DNA of 64,000 nucleotides, taken from assembly GCA_020744425.1 (NCBI GenBank), contig JAGMUV010000001.1:310001-374000 (forward strand), written 5' to 3'. The stretch is from Dactylonectria macrodidyma (Eukaryota; Ascomycota; Sordariomycetes; Hypocreales; Nectriaceae). The notes beneath the pieces are model-generated. The model made no database searches. It saw only the letters and a list, made by a program, of their open reading frames with translations, and was not told the origin of the DNA. The position numbers and the translations under genes are program-made. Shown in pieces: positions 55,187 through 64,000 of the stretch (positions are counted from its first letter, which is position 1; each line of letters starts with the position of its first letter).

Positions 55187-56535
55187 TGCTGGCTTTGAAC
55201 GAGCCTAGTTGCAAGGATAATGATGAGAAGTAGGAATGGCCAAGTCAAACTCCTCAAACGAAGGACTGAGTCGAGCCGGCTGTCGTTGTCAACTCGATGA
55301 GTTACTGCGTGGAGCGTTCCCAGAGCAAAAATTGCTATGCATAACGCTACCGAGAGTAGCTGAGTAAAAGGGAGACGTGGGAAACGGGGAACGCCCAGCC
55401 TCTCTGAGAGATTTCCTGCAGCGACATTATTTGCTGGTGGGCAACCCGGCCAACACGCTTCGTACATGTCCCCGCTCTGATCACTTGAGCCCTGCTTGAA
55501 AGTAGTCTACACCTCCTCCGGCGCAGAGTATGTGTCGCCAGAGTTTCAAGGCGACAACATTATCAAGCCACGCATCTTAAAGTTCCTGGTGCATTAAGAG
55601 ATTAGGCAAGGGGCAGCGACTCGGATTTACTGCCTTGTTGATAGGGACGGTGGCATAGCCGAGGTCTTTTTGCGCATAACTCCGTACACACGGCCGAGCA
55701 TCTTTGATTTGAGTGGGTCTCATCATTTGTGATTGGGCATCCAAGCTATCGGTAAGCGTGTTGATTGGTGTTGAGAACTGGTTGTTGGCTGTTGGTTGTG
55801 GTTGTTGGTTGTTGGTTGTTGGTTCTGAGCATTCACGTTACTTTGAGACATGGTCAGACGAGCCTGAGAGCGGCACAGTTTTTGTCTCGCACAACCCCCC
55901 CCCTTTTGTCTTGAGTTCTAGTCTCTGTACGAAGTAAGAGTATTTGAAGGCCGGGACAGTTGGGCTTTCAGCTCAAGCGTAGGGATGTGAGTGTTTCACA
56001 ACAACGTACTCTAGGGGAGGTACCTGCGTGGTCGTCAGCTCAGAGACTCAGGACGCGGCGCAGCATCAATTCACTTGCCCACTTTCTTGCATCATTGCCG
56101 CTCGTAATGCGACAGGGGATGGTTGGGTCGCCTATGCCGGGGAATCGGCCTGTTTTTAGGATTACGCGCCGACTTCTGCTCTCAAACTCAAATCATGATG
56201 AGCGTTTCCTTCAGCGGCAACAAAACAGGGGGCTGTTATCCCATGTCGCCATCTGAAAAGGTCCGCGGCCAACAGAGTAAAAGATACTGGGCTAAATCGG
56301 TCTCGCCCCCGCCACCCGATAGTTCATTAACTCTCTGCATACTTTCCAGGGCTATTTTTCGTTGCTTTCAGTTTTCTCGATTCATTTCCACCTTCAATCC
56401 CGTCCATCATTCTTTCTTTTGTGTCAACAGTAATTAGCAGTGGGTGTCGCGACCCCGCCGCACCATCATCCGAGCCGGCCATATTTCAGACGACACAGAT
56501 CTCTCCTCCACTTCGCGTCACAAGCTCTATCCTCA
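55187..56535. other. Intergenic region with repeat and short ORF
   Basis: It contains the GTT-rich repeat at 55781-55823 and, on the minus strand, a 98-aa ATG frame (55467-55171) with two hydrophobic segments that runs into the start of the pepsin-like gene. CT-rich leader sequence precedes the GT8 start. Confidence 0.45.
55781..55823. repeat. GTTGGTT-type simple repeat
   Basis: Imperfect tandem copies of GTTGGTT make up the stretch. Confidence 0.75.
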
Positions 56536-57657
56536 ATGATACCCAAGTCCCACCGTTGGCTCACCGGCTTGGCTTTCTTGACTGTCGTCATCATTCTCTT
56601 TCGGTCATTCGGCTACGACAACTTTACATACAAAGCGACCTCGCATTCCACACTACCCGAAGTCGACTGGTCTCGATTTGCTTATACTCAATATGTTACT
56701 GATAGCGCATATCTTTGTAATTCGGTCATGTTCTTCGAAGCCCTACATCGGCTTTCCAGCCGCGCCGACCGTGTCATGATGTATCCGTCCGAGATGCTCA
56801 AGTCCGAAGAAGAGTCCAAGGAAGATCTCTCTAACGACGCTCGACTGCTACTCAAAGCACGCGATGAGTACAACGTCAATCTGGTCCCTATTACTGTTCA
56901 ATCCAAACCTGGTCAAGATCGTATGCTCTCCCTCTGCCATACTCTTCGCGTACTCTGAATGACTTCTAACACTCCAAGTAGAAACATGGGCCGAGTCCTT
57001 TACCAAGCTGCTTGCCTTCAACCAGACCCAGTACAGCCGCGTACTGTCTATCGACTCCGACTCGATGCTCTTCCAAGATATGGACGAATTGTTCCTCCTG
57101 CCACCAGCGCCGGTTGCGATGCCTCGAGCGTACTGGCTTTACCCAGACAAAGAGATCCTTTCCTCGCAAATCATGCTCATTGAACCATCCGAAGTCGAGT
57201 TCTCCCGCATTATGGACAAGATAAAAGCATCTGGAAAAGACGACTACGACATGGAGATTGTCAATTACCTCTACCGCAACAGTGCCATGATTTTTCCGCA
57301 TCGCGGCTACGACATGCTGACAGCCGAGTTTCGCCAAGACGAGCACTCCCGATATCTCGGCTCTGAAAGTGAAATCTGGGATCCGGTCGCTGTCTACAAT
57401 GAGCTCAAGCTCATCCACTTTTCTGACTGGCCGATCCCAAAGCCTTGGCTCCATACGCCTGAGGACCTGCTCGAGGAGCTACAACCCAAATGCACCAATA
57501 CCACGGATACGAACCGTGATTGTGCCGCAAGGGACATCTGGAACGGCATTTACTCAGACTTTAGACAGAAGCGGAAGGTATGTAAATGTACAAAAACGCT
57601 GTGGGTGTCCATAAAATGCTTACATGCTAGTAGGAGGTCTGCGATCTTCGCGCCTAG
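56536..57657 (+). CDS. GT8-family glycosyltransferase, GNT1-like (GlcNAc-transferase), 335 aa
   Basis: There are three exons, 56536-56920, 56979-57577 and a 24-bp last exon 57634-57657 (EVCDLRA), all in phase. The start MIPKSHRWLTGLAFL leads into a signal anchor (LTGLAFLTVVIILF), giving a type II membrane layout for the Golgi. The catalytic DxD is SIDSDSML (D154, D156). ELFLLPPAPVAMPRAYWLYP, SSQIMLIEPS and LIHFSDWPIPKPW are the shared blocks of fungal GT8 proteins of the Gnt1 (glucose/GlcNAc transferase) type. These cap or decorate N- or O-linked mannans. The C-terminal CTNTTDTNRDC lies in the lumen. The short last exon is easy to miss but is needed for a normal end. Confidence 0.85.
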
Positions 57658-58919
57658 CCACGGCGACACATAAGAGATTACACAAGAGTGGTATGGTCGG
57701 TGTTAAGGTTTAAAAGGGCTGTCAGGCAAAGCAGTTGCATGACATGAATGTATTTTGGTGGACTATATGTTTTACTGTGTAAATGAGGCGTGAATCTGGG
57801 AAAGTATCTCGCCCAATAGTCGAAGCAAAGGAGGAGGAAACCGAAGTCGATCACTTGGGCTCACTTTCGACATGAATGCGGAAGCAAAACATGAGATGTT
57901 GATAATGTTGTTCGGACGAATTAAAGCTGGAATTGAGGGTAGAGTGAAACGTCACAAGAACCCTAGGTGAAAGACAAAAAATGGCTTCATGATGTATGAG
58001 TGGTGTATAACTTAATATGCGTGTGGGCATGACTACAATTCGCATCTATGATAGGTTCCATGACTTCGGGAAACTGTGGTTTGATGTGGTAGGACGGTCT
58101 CACGACGGCATGCTTGCCTGTCTTTCGGTGTGACAGCATTCAGGCTGTTGTACTACTTTGCAGCGTAGCCAAAAAGTTGAGGGCGAGTAACAGGATACCT
58201 TTTGCTATGTGGTCCTTGTGTACCTACCTAAGGTGTGATGGATAAAAGCTCTGGTTGCCGCACTTGCCAATGCTGACATTGTGCACGCTTCGTCCTTGCT
58301 TTCTTTTCACAGCCTGATGGCAAGTCCTCAACAAGAAAGATTCGTCCATATAAATCCCACCCCATTCTCTACAGCTATGAAAAATGATAAGTCGTGCAAC
58401 CTCACAGCGTCATGATCGTTGGGAAAACCTCGGTTTAAGGGGAGAATTGGCCAACTCGATCGTCGCTACTACGGGAGAGGGACGGCACTTGGATGGAACT
58501 TTTGTAAAAGCGTATAAGCACACCCTCCAAAGGCCGTTGGCAGAACTCTGAAAGACCTTGCGGACACCATAGTATCGTGACATCTTGATTTGTGAGGTGG
58601 ACCTGGTTCCTGCTAGAATAAGGTCTACTTTCTGCGAAAATCACACGAGATCCGATGCGCTCGGAAATTATATCGTCACTCGTGAACACTAAAACAGAGC
58701 GATCAACGCCAGCGAAACAACAACGTCAAATGCAAGCCTCCTCGCCGGACAGGCTTCCCATCTCGTGAATGGAGCTTTCCATTGTCGGCGTCCCAATAGT
58801 AGCTAGGCGGGCCTGTCGTGCTCGATGTGCCCCCTCGTCATGTTGGCCACGGCATCATGCCGGTATCTTCGGAAGATGGATGTCATACCGAGCTGATTGT
58901 GACCAAAACTGGCATCTTT
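57658..58919. other. Intergenic region, no gene seen
   Basis: This region holds 3' flanks of the GT8 gene and of the minus-strand PLDc_N gene. The small frames are without features. Confidence 0.5.
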
Positions 58920-59316
58920 CTATGCCACAGGCTCGTACCCGGAGCCGCGCATGTGCGACTGGCGGTTGGAGAACAGCCAGTAGATGATGATACCACCGAT
59001 GGGGAAGATGAAAACGAGGACAGCCCACAGTAGCTTGTGCGAAACAGGGCGGGTTGACTGGAGGACTTCGACTGTTGCGGGTGACGGTCTGTTAGCAAGA
59101 TGCACAATATTGATGAAACAGGGGCAAAAGACAGGGGTTCGTACTCCAGACAATGATGTCGAGAATCAGAACGATGAATCCGAAGATGCCGCCGCCGGTG
59201 CCGTATTGCCAGGGCTCGGCGCCAGTCGCAGTGACGCCATCGGTAGCGATGGGCGAAGCGAACGCCAGGGTCGCGAGCCAAAGCTGGAGGAAGGCGATGA
59301 GGTTGTTGGACATCAT
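58920..59316 (-). CDS. Small PLDc_N-domain membrane protein, 107-108 aa
   Basis: There are two exons, 59316-59145 and 59071-58920. The intron 59144-59072 starts GTACGA and ends AACAG; the join gives DIIVWIEVLQSTRPV. A signal-like N-terminus (LIAFLQLWLATLAFASP) precedes GTGGGIFGFIVLILDIIVWI and, after the short EVLQSTRP loop, LLWAVLVFIFPIGGIIIYWL, then FSNRQSH. The pair of helices with that loop and the FP..G..IYWL end fits PF13396, the membrane anchor found at the N-terminus of some phospholipase D proteins and as a stand-alone small protein in fungi. Two ATGs 3 bp apart could both serve. The function is unknown. Confidence 0.75.
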
Positions 59317-61310
59317 TTTCGCGGTTTGTTTGGTGTTTTGGTGTGAGAAAGGACAGTCGTCACTCTTGGAAATGGTTGTTTATGGAGGAAGTGAGGGGAA
59401 GCTGTAGGCAACGGTCTTTTATGGTACCCGATGTAAGCGTGACACAAGAGGAGCAAGGCACGCGACTACATTGACGTCATTGACTGACGAGGCCGTGATA
59501 CGTCGAAATACTTGAACCCCACCGACGATATTCATAAGCGTCATGCCCGATTAGTGAATACCCTCGTATCCATGATACCCATTTACTGAGTGAGGTCTTG
59601 CATAATTGCAAAGCACCTCGTTTCCGCTTTGGGGTCACCCATGGCGTCGAGGAGACTTGCATGCATGGTATCTATGGGTACTCTCGGTCGCGACACTAGT
59701 TAGGTGCCTGTTTAACCAGGACTACATTCGCTTGAGCTTTTTTAGCCTTGCGGATACTTGTTGCCGACAACACAGCTCAGACAAGTACATAGGAATGCCC
59801 ATGTAGTCGAGACAACAGAAGAAACAGAAACAGCATGCATCAAATGAGACATGGGGTTCGCCGTTCTTGGCGGTGCGCGATAATATTCTGAGGGACCTTG
59901 TATTAATCAAGTTGACATACGGAGTGCGGGCGGCAAAGTGTACGTCGGAGATAGCAGCTCAAAAATCTTGCTCAAATATCCCTGCATTAGTGATGCGGTC
60001 GCGATCTTTGATCTGCGCATTTTGATCATCCCAAAGGGTGAGGCATCAGCGCTGGCCTTGCGTCGGGCCGTCGGCGCTATCGACCGGTGAGGGTTGTCTC
60101 TGTCGCTCGGATCGTTCACGGTAACCGCCTAGCATAAACAAACGGGTGGGCCATGCCTCTCATCGGGCAGCTCACTGGCGTGTTCAGTCCGTGAGGACCC
60201 GGAGAAGCCTTTGGTCTGGTATGTGTCTCGTATCGTTGTCAGAAGTGGCTGAGACATCTAGCTTTAGCGCCCTATTGTGGTGCAAGGGGGGGCAAGCTGT
60301 CTGCGCGCGGGGCTGAGAAAGAGGGGAAGGATTGAGAATACGACCCCGCATGCCGAGAGGGCTCTTATCTGATCGTTAATTCAAGTCGGAGAGTTCCATC
60401 TTGTACACCGTCCTACAAGAGTGAACAATCCAGTAGCAGGTTGAAGGTATTGGATGGTTGAAAGCCAACTTGTTGAAACAGCTGTAAAGGCCTGAAATAA
60501 AAAAGCCACCGTTGCCACAGAGCCATCCTGGAGGAGCGACTGAGACAATGCAAATCAGCCAGCCACGTTGGCGCCTACTAGTTATGTACGGGCGCGACCT
60601 GTGCGGATGCTCTAGACTACTGTACTGTACATAGGTAGTCAAAGCGTGCATGCAACTGCCGTTTCTTGGCCGGCTGCCATTCCAATTGGACGAATTCCCC
60701 CGGCTTTTTAGGCTTCTGGCTGCCTTGTTTATGTGGCGAGCTGAGAAATGTCGATGGTTTCCCTCTCCCCGCATCCCGCATGTGCTGGAGGAATGTGACA
60801 GTTGACTGGATGACAAGCTTACGCATTCACGTCGCACGCCGGGTCTGACATACATACTGGAGAACCCTAATGTGGTGGGCAGTGATTGGGCAGCATCATC
60901 TGGGAAAAATCGGTGAGGCGGCGGCTTGGAGGTCAGCAGGCTCGGGGATGTCGACGCCACAGTAGTATCCGAGAGAGTTTGTGCTGCCATGTGCATATCA
61001 TAAGGCCAAGGACTGAAACAAGGCGAAGGGAGGGAACTGCAGGTGTCCGGCTGGGCGTCTCATTGGAACGTTTGGGCGTCAGCTGAGTCATTGATGACCG
61101 TTTTGAGTTGCCCATTCAAGCACTCTATTTCTTACGTCCCCTAGGACTTTGATGCTCATACAGTTCTCTGGCTACATTATATCCAGCCTATCACCCACCC
61201 GGACACTCGGCCAGCACTGCGACTCAAGCTTACATCAACCATCACATAGGTTGATCTTGAATTGAACTCTGCCAGGGAATCTCGTTTATTCATCCAGGCC
61301 CTTCGTCACC
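59317..61310. other. Intergenic region, no gene supported
   Basis: A minus-strand frame of 206 residues (60996-60376) has an ATG but no domain and looks like chance. The promoter of the FAD oxidase lies at the right end. Confidence 0.45.
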
Positions 61311-63733
61311 ATGGCGACCGTATCATCTGAACCTCAGGCGTGGGACCTCCCTGTAGATGACCGCATCAAGCTCATCAGCGACAAGCTCGACGAGAACCCC
61401 GAGTTCCGAAAGAAAGATGTCCCCGGTCTCAAGGAGCTGCTCGACGACTACATGTCCGATGAGAGCGTCACCAAGGTGGAGTTCCATCGTCGCCTCCTCG
61501 AGACCTTCAAGCGCTCCGAGTCCGACGGCACCTACTCGGCCGTGCTGAACAGGCTTACCGTGAGGGAGCGCGAGGAGATTAACGACTTTGTTGAGCAGCG
61601 CAAGACCCCCGAGGAGCTCGGCAAGGACTTCGTGCTCGAGCCCAGCCTGGGGTGCCGCGAGGAGCTCTGCCGGCTGGAACAGGCCGACTGCGCTGTCCAC
61701 ATCTCGTCGGCGGGTGTCACAAGTATCGAGGGCATCAACAAGTTTGCCAGCGCGGCCGAGCCCGTAGCTACGGCGTCGATGAGCACGACGAGCGCTCCTA
61801 GTGGTATCATCAAGGCCAAGCCAATCAAGCATGGCAGTTGGTTCCACAATATTGTCACGGATCTCAAGGACCTTTTTGGTATCCACGACGATGACAAGGG
61901 AGTCCAGGTACGCCCGTGGCTCACATAACAATGGATTAACTCATGTATGCTGACCAGAGCGTGTCTAGCTCTACAAAGAGGCAACGTTCCAGAACTGGGG
62001 TCTCAATATTGAGAACACACCGCGCCTGACTTGTGTGCCAAAGTCGACTGCTGGCATCCAGATCATTGTCAAGTACGCCAAGCAGCAGAATTTGAGTGTT
62101 CGATGCTCTGGATATCGTGCGTATTCACCTTCAATTTAATTTATACACGTCTAACTAACATTGACATCTAGGACACTCCTGGTCGCCCATCTTTGGACGC
62201 AACGGCCAGATCCTCATCTCGATGCTCAGCATCCCCCTCGTCACCGAGATACCCAACACCACATCGCTGCCCTTCCCAGAGTCTAAGCCCACGGAGCTCG
62301 AGGAGATCACCGTCGTCAAGGGCGGAAAGCCCCGCATCGCCGGAAACACTCTGGTGCGCGTGGGCTGCGCGACGACTAACGAGCGGCTGCGGCGATGGTG
62401 CGTCGACAACAAGAAGGTGACGATTCCCCTGAACGTCATCATGGTCGAGATCACTTTGGGCGGAAGTAACGCTCCGATTTGCCACGGAGCAGGCCGTCGT
62501 AACCAGACGCTGAGCGACCTCGTCCGCAAGATCGAGTACGTCGATGCCAATGGCGAGCTCCGCTTCGTCGACAAGCCCGAGCATCTCCGCGCTGCGAGCG
62601 GCTGCTTCGGCCTCATGGGTGTCGTCACTCACATCACCATGGAGTTTCCGCCCATGACCTACGCCCTCCTTAAGCCGGTGAAAATGCCTGTCATTCAAGC
62701 CGTTCCTCCACCACCCGGTATGGCTGAGAAGGATATCCCGCCGGCACTGCTCGGGAACTGGAAGTCCTTGACTGCTGCGCAGAAGCAGCAGTTCCAGGCC
62801 GACTTTGAAAAGCGTGCCACCAACGACTACTACTCAGAGTGGTTCTGGTTCCCGTACTCCGATTATTCTTGGGTCAATACTTGGAACAACGTGGCAGACC
62901 CCAAGGGTGCTGTAGACTTCCCTGATGACACACACATCTTTCTGTCTTTTATCCAGACCGTCACCATGAATATCCTTCAGAATGCAAACATCCTCAACGA
63001 CCTTATCAATGTCACTGGCCTGTCCGAAGCCTCTGTCACCCTCATCTCGCGCGCCGCCATGGCTGCTCTCCCAGATAACCCCGTCAAAACATATCTCCCC
63101 GATGCGCTTCACTTCCAGCGTGCCATCCAAAACGTCCGCGTCCGCGACATTGAGGTCGAGATGCCCCTCGTCGGCAAAGCAAACGCCCCAGCCGGGACCA
63201 TCGACTTTGCCCCCGTCCAGCAGGCTTGGTGGGACGCCATCCTGCTCACTTACGCCAACAGCGACAAGTGCCCCATGCGTATGCCGCTCGAGATGCGCAT
63301 CATGGGTGGCAGCGACGTCGTCATGGCACCGCAGCGCGGCAACGCCTTGGGTACTTGCAGCATCGAGGTGCTCACACTTCACAGCGCGGCTGATATATGG
63401 CCGCCCTTTGCCCAGTCTGTCCTAGACAAGTGGATGGCGCTCAAAGACCCAAACACGGGCAAGAGGCTCAAGACGCGCCCACACTGGGCAAAGGAGTGGT
63501 ATGACTACAAGGTCGACGGGAAGCCCTGGGTCGAGCGCCTCAAGGCAATCGACTACAAGGACGAAAGACAGGAGTTTTTGGAGCTGCTGACCGAGATTGG
63601 AAAGGACGCCGGCTGGACACTGCAGGATCTGAAGAACAGGTTCTCCAATGACCTTTTTGATTCCTTCTTCTTCGATGGAGTGACCACTAAGAATGGAAAA
63701 AATGGATCAGCCCCAGCCAACGGCAAACACTGA
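61311..63733 (+). CDS. FAD-linked oxidase (VAO / D-arabinono-lactone oxidase type) with N-terminal extension, 768 aa
   Basis: There are three exons, 61311-61907, 61969-62116 and 62172-63733, joined in frame. The flavin-binding domain begins in exon 2 (NWGLNIENTPRLTCVPKSTA, then IIVKYAKQQNLSVRCSGYRHSW). The His at 250 in SGYRHSWSP stands where many relatives bind FAD covalently. VRVGCATTNERLRRW, CHGAGRRNQTLSDLVRKIEY and ASGCFGLMGVVTHI complete the PP-loop fold. The C-terminal domain (MRMPLEMRIMGGSDVVMAPQ, WGPF-like WPPFAQSVLDKW) fits sugar-lactone oxidase-like proteins. The first 200 residues are an acidic helical extension not seen in D-arabinono-lactone oxidase itself. No signal peptide is seen. 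The substrate is uncertain: a sugar lactone or other alcohol. Confidence 0.82.
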
Positions 63734-64000
63734 TATGAATTATTTTCCGTCTGTATCTCTTTTGTTCTTTCCTTTGTCTTGCTAAAGGCCTACCACACAC
63801 TCGTTTTACAACCATTTTCCTTTGTCACACTCTTTTAAATCTCACATATTCGCTATTACCACCAGTCGTTATAGACAGGCGGAAAACGAAGGGAAGCGGG
63901 ATAGGTATCAGGATAGGGATAAGTTGCCGCTCAGCTTTAGGATACCAGAGGTTACCGGCAAAGCGTTGGTAACATATAACTGATACGAGCGGAACTTGGG
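63734..64000. other. 3' flank of the FAD oxidase gene
   Basis: T-rich sequence consistent with a 3' untranslated region follows the stop. No gene start is seen before the window ends. Confidence 0.5.

Noticed and set aside
60376..60996. 206-residue minus-strand frame with an ATG
   Set aside because: No domain, signal peptide, intron model or codon pattern is seen. Ser/Arg/His-rich text is typical of chance frames.
61323..61931. 202-residue minus-strand frame opposite the FAD oxidase first exon
   Set aside because: It is antisense of a GC-biased coding exon; composition explains the openness.
62834..63382. 182-residue minus-strand frame opposite the FAD oxidase
   Set aside because: It is a shadow of a conserved coding exon with no features.
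1..64000. Prokaryotic features (operons, CRISPR, ribosome binding sites), tRNA or 5S rRNA
   Set aside because: The genes have spliceosomal introns. A scan by eye for T-loop (GGTTCGA) sequences found only chance hits inside genes, and no repeat-spacer array was seen.

Overview
This window is eukaryotic, from a filamentous ascomycete (Pezizomycotina, most likely a sordariomycete and possibly Hypocreales; the order is an inference). The evidence is short GT-AG introns of about 45-145 bp, pyrimidine-rich leaders, Zn2Cys6 regulators, a LysM protein, GH55, a Delta8-sphingolipid-type desaturase, a Cps1-type GT2, a GNT1-like GT8 and single-gene transcription units on both strands. There is no operon, CRISPR array, rRNA or tRNA that I can see.

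Layout. 1-8.2 kb: the 3' end of a subtilisin-like protein, a complete 3-exon Zn2Cys6 regulator, a SnoaL-like protein, a GRDP/DUF1399-like protein and an NmrA-like NAD(P)-binding protein. 8.2-12.1 kb: an accessory, decayed island with AT-rich blocks, an HMG-box ORF, a wrecked basic-secretory-protein (BSP) peptidase gene, a second wrecked gene and a probable solo LTR. 12.1-18.97 kb: a five-exon C2H2-type protein of 1021 aa, a small secreted-protein candidate, a HAD haloacid-dehalogenase-like enzyme and an EthD-domain protein. 19-24.3 kb: mostly empty, with an orphan alcohol-dehydrogenase tail, an SDR and a 70-aa cysteine-containing secreted peptide. 25.3-33.7 kb: GT2 polysaccharide synthase, casein kinase I, a second Zn2Cys6 regulator and a Pro-Glu-Val-Ala-Lys repeat protein. 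33.7-38.8 kb: a long intergenic stretch. 38.8-40.6 kb: a cytochrome-b5/desaturase fusion. 41.9-48.8 kb: a second decayed zone in which an intact WW-domain gene is followed by three pseudogenes (a fungal orphan family, GH55 and LysM), with a broken small secreted protein upstream. 49.9-63.7 kb: acyltransferase-3, SRPBCC, a catalytically dead membrane-anchored pepsin-like protein, GT8, a PLDc_N membrane protein and a 768-aa FAD oxidase.

The genes do not form an obvious biosynthetic cluster. Several act at the cell surface (GT2, GT8, desaturase, acyltransferase, pepsin-like anchor and the relics of GH55 and LysM). The strongest overall signal is repeated gene death by nonsense codons that single C-to-T or G-to-A changes can explain (TGG to TAG/TGA, CAG to TAG, CGA to TGA). 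This is consistent with repeat-induced point mutation or ordinary decay in two accessory islands. I did not find a convincing new multigene system. The best candidates for follow-up are the repeat protein, the stop-free first intron of casein kinase I, the dead protease-like receptor and the pseudogene islands. Exon boundaries were read by eye and all give consistent reading frames, but none is confirmed by transcripts.
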